Origin: Oscillatoria princeps RMCB-10
Lineage (GTDB): Bacteria; Cyanobacteriota; Cyanobacteriia; Cyanobacteriales; Oscillatoriaceae
DNA length: 64,000 nt
Reading direction: 5' to 3'
Assembly (NCBI GenBank): GCA_019359235.1
Contig: JAHHHT010000026.1
Span: forward strand, 1-64,000
The notes below the pieces were generated by a model that saw only the letters and a program-made list of their open reading frames with translations, searched no databases and had not been told where the DNA came from. The translations under genes and the position numbers were made by a program. Shown here one piece after another: positions 46,610-56,581 of this stretch (positions are counted from its first letter, which is position 1; the number at the start of each line of letters is the position of its first letter).

Positions 46610-49303
46610 CTAATTGGACTGTGCCAGCACCGGCACGCTTGCCGGCACCTCAGATTCCCCACTGTTATCAAGGATTTCCTCTTGCGGCGGCGTGTGATAC
46701 AGAGCCGACTCCACGCGACAGCCACGGTAAGCCAGGACGTACAGTTCCTTGAGATCCCGAATCAGCGGATAGCGAGGGTTCGCGCCGGTGCACTGGTCGT
46801 CGAAAGCCTGCTCTGCCATTTCTTCCACTTCTTCGTAGAAAGCTTTCTCCTCTGCCGGCAGAGCTTCCTTAATCGTCAGCGGAATATCCAGCTCGCGCTT
46901 GAGATTTTCTACCGCCTCAACCAGCTTCTCAACCTTCTCTTCCTCAGTGCTCCCGCCCAGACCCAAATAATCGGCAATCCGGGCGTAGCGCCATATGGCG
47001 TTAGGATACTTGTACTGCGGGAAAATCGCTTGCTTGAACGGCACATCCGTGGCGTTGTAGCGGATGACGTGAGAAATCATCAGCGCATTCGCCAAACCGT
47101 GCGGTACGTGGAAAGTAGACCCCAGCTTGTGCGCCATTGAGTGGCAAATCCCCAGGAAAGCATTGGCGAAAGCCATCCCCGCAATCGTGGCGGCGTAGTG
47201 CACTTTCTCGCGAGCCTTGGGATCGTTCGCGCCGTTTTTGTAAGCGCTCGGCAAATACTTAAACAGCAGCCGAATTGCTTCCAGCGCCAGCCCGTTGGTG
47301 TACTCCGAGGCGCACACGGACACATAAGCTTCCAGCGCGTGAGTCAGGGCGTCAATTCCGCCGTAAGCGGTGAGCTTCTTGGGCATATTGAGCACTAACT
47401 CCGGATCGACAATGGCCATATTCGGCGTCAGCGCGTAATCTGCCAAGGGGTATTTGATCCCCGTGCGGTCGTCTGTCACCACAGCAAACGGCGTCACTTC
47501 CGAGCCGGTTCCCGATGTTGTGGGAATCGCGACCATCATTGCTTTCGCACCCAAAGGAGGCAATTCATACACGCGCTTGCGGATGTCCATGAACCGCATC
47601 GCCAGCCCTTCAAACTCGATATCTGGATGCTCGTACATCAGCCACATCACTTTGGCGGCATCCATCGGCGAACCGCCACCAATGGCGATAATCGCGTCGG
47701 GTTTGAAGGCGTTCATCGCCGCGAGCCCTTTATTAACGGTCGTCAGCGACGGGTCGGGCTCTACCTCATAAAAGACTTGGCTCTTGATGCCAATTTCATC
47801 CAAAACGCCGGTAACTTTCTCCGTTACCCCCAAGTCAAAGAGCGGCTTGTCCGTAATCACAAATGCCCGCTTCTTCCCCTCCAGATCCCGCAGCGCCACC
47901 GGCAAGCAGCCGTACTTGAAGTAGACTTTCGGCGGGATGCGGAACCAGAGCATATTTTCCCGCCGTTCGCTGACGGTTTTAATGTTCAGCAGGTGGTGGG
48001 GGCCGACGTTTTCCGAGACGGAGTTGTCTCCCCAGCTGCCGCAACCGAGAGTCAGAGACGGATCGAGCCGGAAGTTATAGAGGTCGCCAATGGCACCTTG
48101 AGACGAAGGCGTGTTAATCAGCACCCGCGACGTTTCTACTTTGGATTCAAAGTATTTGATGTGTTCGGTGTTCGACGGTGCGGTATAGAGGACTGAGGTG
48201 TGACCGTGACCCCCAAAGTTAACCAGTTGAGCGGCTTTGTCTGTAGCATCGTGGAAGTTTTTCGCCCGGTACATTGCCAAAATAGGCGACAGTTTTTCGT
48301 GGGAGAACGCCTCACCGGCACCGATTTCTTCCACTTCCCCTATCAGGACTCGGGTGTTCGCCGGCACTGAAATTCCCGCCAGCTGAGCCAGCTTTTCCAC
48401 CGTCTGCCCAACTATCTCAGCATTCAGGCGTCCGCTGACGATAATCTTGCTCCCCAGCTTTTCTTTGTCTTCGGGCGTCAGGAAGTATGCCCCCCGTTCT
48501 ATAAACTCTTCCTTAACTGTCTCGTACACATCATCGACGACGATCACAGACTGCTCGGAAGCGCAGATCATGCCGTTGTCGAAAGTCTTGCTGAGCAGGA
48601 TGGAAGAAACCGCCATTTTGATGTGAGCGCTCGAATCAATCACGGCGGGGGTGTTGCCTGCTCCCACACCTAGGGAGGGGTGTCCCGATGAGTAGGCGGC
48701 TTTCACCATTCCCGGACCGCCGGTTGCCAGAATCAGCTTGATGTCAGGATGCTGCATCAGAGCTTGAGACAGCGGTACGGTGGGTTCGTCAATCCAGCCG
48801 ATGATGTCTGCCGGTGCGCCGGCTTCCACAGCCGCTTTCAGGACAATTTTCGCCGCTTCAATGGTGCTGCCTTTCGCCCGGGGGTGGGGGGAGAAGATAA
48901 TCCCATTCCGGGTTTTCAGCGCGATCAGAGCTTTGAATATCGTCGTCGAAGTGGGGTTGGTTGTCGGCACAATCCCCGCCAGAATACCCACCGGCTCGGC
49001 AATTTTCTGGAAGCCGAAGGATTTGTCTTCTTCGATGACGCCGCAGGTCTTGTCGTGCTTGTATTTGTTGTAGATGTATTCCGAGGCGAAGTGGTTTTTA
49101 ATCACCTTGTCTTCCACAACGCCCATGCCGGTTTCTTCTACGGCCATCTTGGCCAGTGGGATGCGGGCGGCGTTCGCTGCCAGAGCGGCTTTTTTGAAGA
49201 TGACATCCACCTGTTCTTGGGTGTAGGTGGCATATTTGGCTTGAGCCGCCTTGACTCGCTGAATCAGCGCTTCCAGTTCTTGGAGATTGGTAACTATCAT
49301 CAT
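46610..49303 (-). CDS. adhE: Bifunctional acetaldehyde-CoA / alcohol dehydrogenase AdhE
   Basis: Reduces acetyl-CoA to acetaldehyde and then ethanol, consuming two NADH; the main ethanol route of anaerobic fermentation. The 897-residue length is full-size. The N-terminal aldehyde-dehydrogenase domain (about 1-440) has the catalytic Cys in DNGMICASEQS and GVGAGNTPAVID. The C-terminal iron-dependent alcohol dehydrogenase (about 450-860) has AIGGGSPMDAAKVMW, PTTSGTGSEVTPF, and the metal-binding His in GICHSMAHKLGSTFHVPHG. Both domains look intact. Two adjacent ATGs open the gene. It is co-oriented with pflA and pflB, about 600 bp apart. Confidence 0.97.
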   Translation of the reverse strand: MMIVTNLQELEALIQRVKAAQAKYATYTQEQVDVIFKKAALAANAARIPLAKMAVEETGMGVVEDKVIKNHFASEYIYNKYKHDKTCGVIEEDKSFGFQKIAEPVGILAGIVPTTNPTSTTIFKALIALKTRNGIIFSPHPRAKGSTIEAAKIVLKAAVEAGAPADIIGWIDEPTVPLSQALMQHPDIKLILATGGPGMVKAAYSSGHPSLGVGAGNTPAVIDSSAHIKMAVSSILLSKTFDNGMICASEQSVIVVDDVYETVKEEFIERGAYFLTPEDKEKLGSKIIVSGRLNAEIVGQTVEKLAQLAGISVPANTRVLIGEVEEIGAGEAFSHEKLSPILAMYRAKNFHDATDKAAQLVNFGGHGHTSVLYTAPSNTEHIKYFESKVETSRVLINTPSSQGAIGDLYNFRLDPSLTLGCGSWGDNSVSENVGPHHLLNIKTVSERRENMLWFRIPPKVYFKYGCLPVALRDLEGKKRAFVITDKPLFDLGVTEKVTGVLDEIGIKSQVFYEVEPDPSLTTVNKGLAAMNAFKPDAIIAIGGGSPMDAAKVMWLMYEHPDIEFEGLAMRFMDIRKRVYELPPLGAKAMMVAIPTTSGTGSEVTPFAVVTDDRTGIKYPLADYALTPNMAIVDPELVLNMPKKLTAYGGIDALTHALEAYVSVCASEYTNGLALEAIRLLFKYLPSAYKNGANDPKAREKVHYAATIAGMAFANAFLGICHSMAHKLGSTFHVPHGLANALMISHVIRYNATDVPFKQAIFPQYKYPNAIWRYARIADYLGLGGSTEEEKVEKLVEAVENLKRELDIPLTIKEALPAEEKAFYEEVEEMAEQAFDDQCTGANPRYPLIRDLKELYVLAYRGCRVESALYHTPPQEEILDNSGESEVPASVPVLAQSN

Positions 49304-49916
49304 TGTTTCTTTACGGTAAACTCAATAAAACCTGTGAGAACAGAGCCTGCTGTTAATAACCCTTCATACGCCCCTGATTGCTGTTCTCCAGCTTGCTAAT
49401 TACTGAAAAACCCAGGGAATTTAGCCGGCCATCGCAGTGGGGCAGAGGACTATTGAAACCCTTGCCTTGCGGGTTTTGTCTGTCGCAGTGAGTTACCCTG
49501 CGGGAAGCCGCCAAGGGCGTCTACAATCGCCGGTCGATTTGCATCATTTGGGTGCTCCCGACTTTTCTTCTTCACTCTCATTGTAGCCAAATTTTTTGCT
49601 TTGTGTCATTTCCTGCGAGCGCTCACTCCTTATTTTAACAATTCCTAATATTGGCTGCAGATCGCAGGTGCGCTCTTCTGAATGCGGAAGGCACCCGGCT
49701 GGACTAGAAAGCGAACTCATCTGGCCTTGTGCGCACTGCTGCTAAGTGGGGGTGCGGGAGAGGTTGGGCTCGCTCCGGGAACTTAGACCTTGAGGGCAGG
49801 CGTCTCGCCTGCCCTACGCCTATACTTCGTAGGACAGGCGTTCCCTCCGATCAAGCGTGTCCATTACTGAGCGGTCTATTGGTATAAATCCCATCTCTGC
49901 AACAGCGACCGAAGCT
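49304..49916. other. 613-bp region between pflA and adhE
   Basis: Presumed adhE promoter region in 49304-49480. A TTCCCGCAGGGTAAC-type repeat lies near 49485-49525 and GGCAGGCGTCTCGCCTGCC palindromes at about 49796-49814. A right-end half of the 45966-type element is at 49851-49886. No ORF was supported. Confidence 0.5.
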
Positions 49917-50729
49917 TCACTGGACTTTAAGCCCGTAGCGTCTAAAAATGTCTGCGGTTTGACGCACTAATTCTGGCGAGGGCGGCTCTGTATCTTTGAG
50001 TTGATAATCATATCCTAGCATATCCCACTTGTATTCGCCCATTTTGTGAAAGGGCAGCACTTCAACTTTTTCTACATTGCGCAAACCGGCAACAAATTGG
50101 GCCAGACCCTCAACGTTCTGCGGGGCGTCCGTTAGGCCAGGAACCAATACAAACCGAACCCACGCCGGCTTGTTAATTTCACTCAGGTACTGGGCGAACT
50201 TGACCGTGGGTTCCAGAGCAACGCCCGTGACCTTTAAGTAGGTTGCCGGCGCGAAAGACTTAATATCCAGCAGCACCAAATCTACATATTCTAGCACATC
50301 TTTCGCCAGATGCAACCGGGCGAAGCCAGAAGTGTCGAGTGCCGTGTGGATACCGAGTTCTTTGCAGCGCTTGAAGATTTCCCTGACAAATTCAGGCTGT
50401 CTCAAAGGCTCACCGCCGCTGACTGTGACGCCCCCGCCGGAGAAGCGCATATAGGAGCGATACTTCTGAATTTCCTCAACCAGCTCGTCAGCTGTAACCT
50501 CGTTCCCCTCTGCGCAATTGCGGGAATCGGGATTGTGGCAGTAGAGGCAGTGCAGGGGACAGCCCTGAGTGAAGATTACAAATCGCAGACCTGGCCCGTC
50601 TACTGTTCCGCAGGTTTCTATGGAGTGAATTTTTCCAAAAACCTTGCTAGCTTGAACGCAAGGTTGTGAGGTCGCGCAGCGCTCTAGCAGCGCCCGATCG
50701 GACTGGGAGAGAGGAGAGCCAGTTAACAT
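49917..50729 (-). CDS. pflA: Pyruvate formate-lyase activating enzyme
   Basis: Radical-SAM enzyme that installs the glycyl radical on PFL. 270 residues: KIHSIETCGTVDGPGLRFVIF is the family N-terminal block. The [4Fe-4S] motif C-x3-C-x2-C is CPLHCLYC (near 61-68). GGGVTVSGGEPLRQPEF and LDTSGFA also match. The AGGAGA ribosome binding site is 8 bp before the ATG. The first 30 residues are an unrelated-looking extension. Placed 208 bp after pflB on the same strand, as in many fermenters, but with a repeat-rich spacer between them. Confidence 0.96.
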   Translation of the reverse strand: MLTGSPLSQSDRALLERCATSQPCVQASKVFGKIHSIETCGTVDGPGLRFVIFTQGCPLHCLYCHNPDSRNCAEGNEVTADELVEEIQKYRSYMRFSGGGVTVSGGEPLRQPEFVREIFKRCKELGIHTALDTSGFARLHLAKDVLEYVDLVLLDIKSFAPATYLKVTGVALEPTVKFAQYLSEINKPAWVRFVLVPGLTDAPQNVEGLAQFVAGLRNVEKVEVLPFHKMGEYKWDMLGYDYQLKDTEPPSPELVRQTADIFRRYGLKVQ

Positions 50730-50788
50730 GAAAAATTCTCCTGCTTACCTGTAAGTGGAATTGCTGTGTGGGGGGAGGTAACGGGGGC

Positions 50789-50924
50789 CAGAAACCGGGT
50801 TTCTTCTGTAGGAAAGCTCAGTTTTCCTGCTGACCCAGTACAAGAAACCCGGTTTCTTGTGGCTTCATTTTTTATTTATAAATGAGCTCTAAGGTGGGCA
50901 AAGCCAAGCCCGATTGCCCACCTT
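50789..50924. repeat. Hairpins in the pflB-pflA spacer
   Basis: Paired AGAAACCGGGTTTCTT (about 50789) and AAGAAACCCGGTTTCTT (about 50842) copies of the GAAACC family are present. Closer to pflB is a long stem AAGGTGGGCAA / TTGCCCACCTT (50891-50901 with 50914-50924). The latter immediately follows the pflB stop and may attenuate readthrough into pflA. Confidence 0.65.
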
Positions 50925-50937
50925 ACTATACTAACCG

Positions 50938-53166
50938 CTACAGCCGCTCGTGGAAGGTCCGTTTAATGACATCCAGCTGCTGCTCTCGCGTCAGCTTGAT
51001 GAAGTTAACGGCATAGCCAGAGACCCGCACAGTCAGCTGGGGATATTTCTCAGGATGCTCCATCGCTTCTAAAAGCGTTTCGCGATTGAGGACGTTGACG
51101 TTCATGTGATGCCCGCCCTCGTGGAAATAACCGTCGAGTATCCCCACCAGATTTTTGAGTTTGTCCTCCTCTGTTTTGCCCAGCGCCTGCGGCACGATAG
51201 AGAATGTGTAAGAAATCCCATCCTGGGCGTGTTCGTAAGGGATTTTGGCCACTGAGGCGAGGGATGCAATCGCGCCCTTGGTATCCCGTCCGTGCATGGG
51301 GTTCGCCCCCGGCGCAAAGGGTTCGCCGGCTTTGCGCCCGTCTGGGGTGCTGCCGGTTTTCTTACCATACACGACGTTGGAAGTGATCGTGAGTACCGAC
51401 TGGGTTGCCACCGCGTTGCGGTACGTCTTTTGCCGGCGGAGTTTGTTCATGAAATCTTCTACCACATCGCTGGCGATGCTGTCAACCCGGTCATCATTAT
51501 TCCCGTACTTGGGATAGTCGCCTTCGACTTGATAGTCAACCGCCAGCCCGCTCTCGTTGCGAATCACCTTGACTTTCGCATACTTGATCGCTGACAGGGC
51601 GTCCGCCACCACGGACAGGCCGGCAATTCCGCACGCCATTGTCCGCAAGATATCCCGGTCGTGCAAGGCAAATTCCAGGCGTTCGTAGCAGTATTTGTCG
51701 TGCATGTAGTGGATGACATTCAGCGTGCTGACATACAGGTTGGCAAGCCAGTCCAGCAGCCGGTCAAATTTAGCCTTCACCTCGTCATAATCCAGGTATT
51801 CCGACGCCACCGGCGCGAAGGCCGGCCCAATCTGTTCGCCCGATTTTTCATCTTTCCCGCCATTAATGGCATACAGCAGTGCTTTGGCTAGGTTGGCGCG
51901 GGCACCAAAAAATTGCATCTGCTTGCCAATTCGCATGGCGGAGACGCAGCAAGCGATCCCGTAGTCATCGCCGTAGTAGCGCCTCAATAAGTCGTCGTTT
52001 TGGTACTGAATCGAGCTGGTGTCAGCTGAAACTTTGGCGCAGAAACGCTTGAAGGCAGCCGGCAAGTTTTCATCCCACAATACGGTTAAATTCGGTTCGG
52101 GTGCCGGCCCGAGGTTGTACAGCGTGTGCAAGAAGCGGAAGCTCGTCTTGGTAACTAGCGCTTTCCCATCTTCTGTCATGCCGCCAATCGCTTCTGTCAC
52201 CCAGGTGGGATCTCCTGAAAACAGCTCGTTATAGTCCGGCGTCCGCAAGAAGCGCACCATGCGCAGCTTCATCACAAAATGGTCGAGAATCTCCTGCGCC
52301 CCGGATTCTGTCAGGGTGCCGTTTTTCAGGTCGCGCTCGAAATAGATATCCAGGAAGGTGGAAACCCGCCCCAGGGACATGGCGGCACCGTTCTGCTCTT
52401 TGACTGCGCCCAGGTAACCGAAGTAAGTCCACTGTACTGCTTCTCTGGCATTTGCTGCCGGCTGGCTGATATCACATCCGTAGCCGGCTGCCATTTCTTT
52501 GAGTTCTTTCAGGGCGCGAATTTGCTCGCATATTTCCTCCCGCTGCTGGATAACCGCCTCGGTCATTTCTTCGACTTCCAGCGATTCCAGCTGCTGTTTC
52601 TTGTCGGTCACCAGCCGGTCAGCGCCATATAAAGCCACTCGCCGGTAGTCGCCGATAATCCGTCCCCGACCGTAGGCGTCTGGCAAGCCGGTGACGATCC
52701 CCGAATGCCGCGCTTTTCTCATCGGGCGCGTGTAGCCGTCGAAAACTCCTTCGTTGTGGGTTTTGCGGTACTTGGTAAATATCTCTTCCGTTTGCGGGTC
52801 GAGTTTGTAGCCATAAGCTTCCAGCGAGCTTTTCACCACGCGGATACCGCCCAAAGGCATGATGGCTCGCTTCAGCGGCTTGTCTGTTTGCAGCCCAACG
52901 ATCTGCTCTAACTCGGGCGCAATGTAACCGGGACCGTGGGATGTGATGGTTGATACAATTGTGGTGTCGGTATCCAATACCCCTTTTTCCCGCTCTTGCT
53001 GCATCAAAAATTTCACTTTATCCCAGAGCGTTTGTGTCCGCTCCGTCGGGGCAGCCAAAAACAATTCGTCGCCTTCATAGGGGGTGCAGTTCTTTTGGAT
53101 GAAATCCCGCACGTCGATCGCTTCCATCCATTTACCGCTAACAAAATCTTGCCAATGTTCTTGCAT
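50938..53166 (-). CDS. pflB: Formate C-acetyltransferase (pyruvate formate-lyase)
   Basis: Converts pyruvate + CoA to acetyl-CoA + formate with an oxygen-sensitive glycyl radical. 742 residues, near the E. coli length. The adjacent catalytic cysteines are in [12 protein letters not shown], and the radical site is Gly in [13 protein letters not shown] near the C-terminus. [37 protein letters not shown] and [13 protein letters not shown] are conserved blocks. PFL is uncommon in cyanobacteria, where it marks mat or anoxic lifestyles. It is divergent from hypD. Confidence 0.97.
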   Translation of the reverse strand: MQEHWQDFVSGKWMEAIDVRDFIQKNCTPYEGDELFLAAPTERTQTLWDKVKFLMQQEREKGVLDTDTTIVSTITSHGPGYIAPELEQIVGLQTDKPLKRAIMPLGGIRVVKSSLEAYGYKLDPQTEEIFTKYRKTHNEGVFDGYTRPMRKARHSGIVTGLPDAYGRGRIIGDYRRVALYGADRLVTDKKQQLESLEVEEMTEAVIQQREEICEQIRALKELKEMAAGYGCDISQPAANAREAVQWTYFGYLGAVKEQNGAAMSLGRVSTFLDIYFERDLKNGTLTESGAQEILDHFVMKLRMVRFLRTPDYNELFSGDPTWVTEAIGGMTEDGKALVTKTSFRFLHTLYNLGPAPEPNLTVLWDENLPAAFKRFCAKVSADTSSIQYQNDDLLRRYYGDDYGIACCVSAMRIGKQMQFFGARANLAKALLYAINGGKDEKSGEQIGPAFAPVASEYLDYDEVKAKFDRLLDWLANLYVSTLNVIHYMHDKYCYERLEFALHDRDILRTMACGIAGLSVVADALSAIKYAKVKVIRNESGLAVDYQVEGDYPKYGNNDDRVDSIASDVVEDFMNKLRRQKTYRNAVATQSVLTITSNVVYGKKTGSTPDGRKAGEPFAPGANPMHGRDTKGAIASLASVAKIPYEHAQDGISYTFSIVPQALGKTEEDKLKNLVGILDGYFHEGGHHMNVNVLNRETLLEAMEHPEKYPQLTVRVSGYAVNFIKLTREQQLDVIKRTFHERL

Positions 53167-53492
53167 TGTTCTTTATGTCCCCTTATTTAGGGCACAGCTC
53201 TCTTTTCCTCCTGTGCCACTTCTATTCTACGCAGCCTAGAGGAGCAGTTGCAGGATTTTTGGCTTATTTTTATATTTCTTTACATTTCTTTACAAGGGGT
53301 GGCAGCCTGACACAAACGCAGGCGGAAAGCGGACTAAAGCAATATAGAGGTTGTTTGAATGGCCGGCTATTGCTATGTTTGAGGCGGGATATCCGAGCAT
53401 TGAATTTAACTATTTCAGGAAAGTTTAGTATATAATTAAAGGGGGGAGCTGTATTGCAGATAACAAAAGTTAGACCTTTTCTGAGCAGGCTG
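53167..53492. promoter_or_regulatory. Divergent control region pflB / hypD with TATAAT box
   Basis: A perfect TATAAT lies at 53431-53436 on the plus strand, just before hypD. No clear TTGACA sits at the right distance, so an activator may be needed. Transcription starting near 53443 would leave only about 10 nt before the TTG at 53454 but about 50 nt before the ATG at 53493, favouring the latter as hypD start. No FNR-like or NtcA-like (GTA-N8-TAC) site was found by eye. Confidence 0.45.
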
Positions 53493-54584
53493 ATGAAGTT
53501 TATTGATGAGTACCGCGACGCTGAAACGGCGCAGCGCTATGGGCGAGCGATCGCCGAGCTGGCAACCCAGCCCTGGACAATCATGGAAATCTGCGGCGGG
53601 CAAACCCATTCTATCGTGAAATTCGGGGTGGACGAGCTGCTGCCCGATACTATCACCCTGATCCACGGCCCGGGGTGCCCCGTGTGTGTGACGCCGGTGG
53701 AGCTGATCGACCGAGCGGTGGAGCTCGCCGGTCGCCCCGAGGTGATCTTTTGCTCCTTTGGCGACATGCTGCGGGTGCCGGGGACGGAAAAAGACCTGCT
53801 GGCGGTTAAAGCGAAGGGCGGGGATGTCCGCATCGTCTACTCGCCGGTGGATGCCGTGAAAATCGCCAGCTCGAATCCCGCTAAAGAAGTAGTGTTTTTT
53901 GCCGTGGGGTTTGAAACTACGGCACCGGCAACCGCGATGGCTGTCCACCAGGCGCACCAGCAAGGGGTGAAAAACTTCTCCCTGCTGGTGTCTCACGTGC
54001 TCGTGCCACCGGCAATGGACGCCCTTCTCTCTTCGCCCGCTTGCCGCGTTCAGGGGTTTTTGGCTGCCGGTCACGTCTGTACCGTGATGGGCTATACCGA
54101 ATACGAGCCGATCGCCGCTAAGTACCGCATCCCGATTGTGGTGACGGGGTTTGAGCCGGTGGATATTTTGCAAGGCATTTATATGTGCGTCAAGCAGCTG
54201 CAAGAAGGGCGGGCGGAAGTGGAAAACCAGTACAGCCGGTCTGTGCGCAGACTTGGCAACGAGCCGGCACAAAAGCTGATTCAGGAAATATTCGAGATTG
54301 TGCCGCGCCAGTGGCGGGGGATTGGCGAGATTTCTCAAAGCGGCTTGGGGTTGCGGGAGAAATACGCGGAATTTGACGCCTTGCGCCGGTTCGATCTCAG
54401 CGGAGTGCGCAGCGCGGAATCCCCGGAGTGCGTCAGCGGGCTGATTTTGCAGGGGGTGAAAAAACCCCACGAATGTCCCGCTTTTGGCAGCCGGTGCACC
54501 CCGGAACACCCCCTCGGAGCTCCGATGGTTTCCTCAGAGGGTGCTTGTGCTGCCTATTACAGATACCGGCAGCAAACCGCTTGA
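53493..54584 (+). CDS. hypD: Hydrogenase maturation factor HypD
   Basis: Iron-sulfur scaffold that, with HypC, assembles the Fe(CN)2CO unit of [NiFe] hydrogenases. 363 residues from ATG 53493 ([11 protein letters not shown], the canonical family N-terminus); the frame is also open from TTG 53454 (376 residues). The conserved cysteine blocks are present: [32 protein letters not shown] and the [4Fe-4S] region [18 protein letters not shown]...GACAAYY. It is transcribed away from pflB, implying both are expressed in the dark or anoxia. hypE is 3.7 kb downstream on the same strand; hypA, B, C and F are not in the window. Confidence 0.96.
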   Translation: MKFIDEYRDAETAQRYGRAIAELATQPWTIMEICGGQTHSIVKFGVDELLPDTITLIHGPGCPVCVTPVELIDRAVELAGRPEVIFCSFGDMLRVPGTEKDLLAVKAKGGDVRIVYSPVDAVKIASSNPAKEVVFFAVGFETTAPATAMAVHQAHQQGVKNFSLLVSHVLVPPAMDALLSSPACRVQGFLAAGHVCTVMGYTEYEPIAAKYRIPIVVTGFEPVDILQGIYMCVKQLQEGRAEVENQYSRSVRRLGNEPAQKLIQEIFEIVPRQWRGIGEISQSGLGLREKYAEFDALRRFDLSGVRSAESPECVSGLILQGVKKPHECPAFGSRCTPEHPLGAPMVSSEGACAAYYRYRQQTA

Positions 54585-54768
54585 GCCGGCAGCCGATAGG
54601 CCGGTTTATTTTAACCGCAGATGTAGCCCGAAGGGCTTCCCGCAGGGTACGCAGATGAGCGCAGATAGGGGGGAATTTTATCTGCGAGTGTCGCCGTTTG
54701 CCTGCGGTTTAAATTATCTGTATAATAAGCTGTAATAGACTCCCTGTATCTCAACTCTAACAGCAGCC

Positions 54769-55032
54769 ATGAACAGACCCCTGGTGGAATCGCTAGTGCA
54801 AGTTATCCTCTCCCTCTCTCCAGAAGAACGCGCCCTGCTCGACGAAAGGCTGTACCGCAAGACCAACTGGCGAGAAACCCTCAAACAGATCGACGAGTTA
54901 CAAGCCCAGATTCGAGCTGACCGTGCCGAGAAGCCCTTCGACTCACCCATTGATGACATTATCCACCAAATGCGGGAGGAACGAACTGAAGAACTCATGC
55001 AGGCTTGCTCTGCGCAGGAGGACGTGAAATGA
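54769..55032 (+). CDS. Putative antitoxin of a VapC-type pair
   Basis: 87 residues, helical and highly charged: LVESLVQVILSLSPEERALLDERL, then TLKQIDELQAQIRADR and FDSPIDDIIHQMREERTEEL. Its TGA overlaps the next ATG (ATGA), coupling translation to the PIN-domain gene. The first 30 residues (L..L..LSPEERA.LDE.L) resemble small addiction-module proteins often found before PIN toxins. Confidence 0.75.
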   Translation: MNRPLVESLVQVILSLSPEERALLDERLYRKTNWRETLKQIDELQAQIRADRAEKPFDSPIDDIIHQMREERTEELMQACSAQEDVK

Positions 55033-55463
55033 CCGCAAGCGTAATTTGTGTTGATGCCAACTTTGTCGTGCGTCTGGTGTCCAGGGAGCCGCCTGAGTCT
55101 CCCTACAGAGAATTGTGGATTCAGTGGCAAGATTCAGGGCGCACAATTGTCGCACCAACGCTGATCTACTACGAGGTCAGCAACGCTCTCCATCGCATGA
55201 GCCAAGCGGGGCAACTTCTCCCAGAACGGGCATCTCAAGCTCTGGAGGCCGCTTTTAATCTGAATGTCAGGCTCTACGGGGATGCCGGCTTGCACCGGCA
55301 CGCCTTGAATATGGCGGCTACCTTGAGACTGCCAGCCACTTATGACGCTCACTATCTGGCTTTAGCTGAACAGCTGTCAGCGGAATTTTGCACAGCAGAT
55401 AGGCGGCTCTTTCAAGCCGTACGCTCGACTTTTTCTTGGGTTCACCTGGTAGGAGAAAGTTAA
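55029..55463 (+). CDS. PIN-domain toxin (VapC-like ribonuclease)
   Basis: 144 residues. PIN signatures: VICVDANFVVRLVS with the first acidic residue, APTLIYYEVSNALHRMS with Glu, then YDAHYLALAEQLSAEFCTADRRLF with the central Asp of YDAHYLALA and the later Asp in TADRRL. All four acidic positions of the metal site can be seen, so it should be active. Paired by overlap with an upstream antitoxin. A double-palindrome repeat follows at 55487. Confidence 0.88.
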   Translation: MTASVICVDANFVVRLVSREPPESPYRELWIQWQDSGRTIVAPTLIYYEVSNALHRMSQAGQLLPERASQALEAAFNLNVRLYGDAGLHRHALNMAATLRLPATYDAHYLALAEQLSAEFCTADRRLFQAVRSTFSWVHLVGES

Positions 55464-55486
55464 TTATAACCCAAGTTGCCACCCCG

Positions 55487-55533
55487 GGAGGCAGAGCCTC
55501 CAAAGGGGCGTTCCCAGGCTCTGCCTGGGAACG
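55487..55533. repeat. Double palindrome family copy (GGAGGCAGAGCCTCC / TTCCCAGGC)
   Basis: Same two hairpins and order as 11577. It lies between the toxin gene and the convergent SGNH hydrolase gene and may serve as the ending for both. Confidence 0.85.
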
Positions 55534-55564
55534 AGGGGAAAGGGGTTACAGACAGGGCAGATTC

Positions 55565-56566
55565 TTACTTTTTAGAAGGTTTGCTTGGCGCTTTTAAAAC
55601 TTTATCTCGACCCATCTTATCAAGAACTAAATCGCTCATTATTCGCGCCCCGTGACCGGTAAAGTGTACGCCATCACTGCCCCTCGCATATCCCCTATAC
55701 CCTGATTTATCCGCGACAATGGGAGCGTATTTACCTCCCACCGAGAAGGCATCCCAAGCGTCAACAAATTCTACTTTAGGGTAAGATTTAGCGACATCTC
55801 TGTAAATCTGGTTGATGGCATTAAAAAATCGGTAATAGCGAACATTGCTCGTTTTGGGGTGCCCGACAAAATAGACTTTTCTGATTGAGGGCGATGCGGA
55901 GACTAATTTGGCATATTTGTCCACTCTTTCTCGATAAGCCTTTTTCCAGTCGTCTGTAAGGATAACTCGGTATTTGCCCTGAAAATCTCTGATGTCTTGG
56001 TTGTCATTCCCGCCAAACATAACCACAAGCACATCTGGCTTGTAAGATTTGAGAAGTTTGCCGGTTCTCGCATACCAGTCGTAATAATCTGTGCGATTCA
56101 ATCCTGTAGATACTTTGTAAGCCAATTTGGTCTGAGTGATGTTATAGGATTTTTGCAGGCTGTACTGGACTGCGGCAGCCAGGTCAAACATGATAGAATC
56201 TCCCACAAATAAAAAGCGAGAATAAGGTTTCTCCGCTTTGGCATTGCCTTTCGCCGGTTGGGGCTTTTTGTTTTCAGTTGGTTTAGGTGGGCTCGGTCGC
56301 TTTTCAGGCTGGCTCTCCGGCTTTTTTTCTCCCGCATCAGGTTCTGGCTCTTCCTCGTCCCTGTCAAAGTTAACAGTTTTAAGGCCGCTCCAAAACTCTT
56401 GTTCGCTTTTTCGGAACCCCTCCAGCTTAACTTTCTGGGCTGCCTCTTTAATTGGGGGGGTGGCGAACTGACTTGAGGCCAAGTTTTTGAGGAATATAGG
56501 AAAATTGAAAGATATCAACCCCAGCGTCACTAAAACAGCGATAAGAAGAAATTCGCGATCTCTCAT
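55565..56566 (-). CDS. SGNH/GDSL-type hydrolase (DUF459-like), membrane-anchored
   Basis: 333 residues from ATG 56566. An N-terminal membrane helix (EFLLIAVLVTLGLISFNFPIFL) is followed by a disordered linker rich in Glu, Pro and Lys (about 70-110). The SGNH domain shows block I FLFVGDSIMFDLA with the nucleophile Ser, block III FGGNDNQD, and block V DGVHFTGHGARIM with the Asp/His pair. The stop lies upstream of nothing else in the unit; the MBOAT gene is 16 bp upstream, so they form a two-gene operon. Probably transfers or removes acyl groups on a periplasmic glycan delivered by the MBOAT partner. Confidence 0.88.
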   Translation of the reverse strand: MRDREFLLIAVLVTLGLISFNFPIFLKNLASSQFATPPIKEAAQKVKLEGFRKSEQEFWSGLKTVNFDRDEEEPEPDAGEKKPESQPEKRPSPPKPTENKKPQPAKGNAKAEKPYSRFLFVGDSIMFDLAAAVQYSLQKSYNITQTKLAYKVSTGLNRTDYYDWYARTGKLLKSYKPDVLVVMFGGNDNQDIRDFQGKYRVILTDDWKKAYRERVDKYAKLVSASPSIRKVYFVGHPKTSNVRYYRFFNAINQIYRDVAKSYPKVEFVDAWDAFSVGGKYAPIVADKSGYRGYARGSDGVHFTGHGARIMSDLVLDKMGRDKVLKAPSKPSKK

Positions 56567-56581
56567 GGCTTTCAATGGCTT

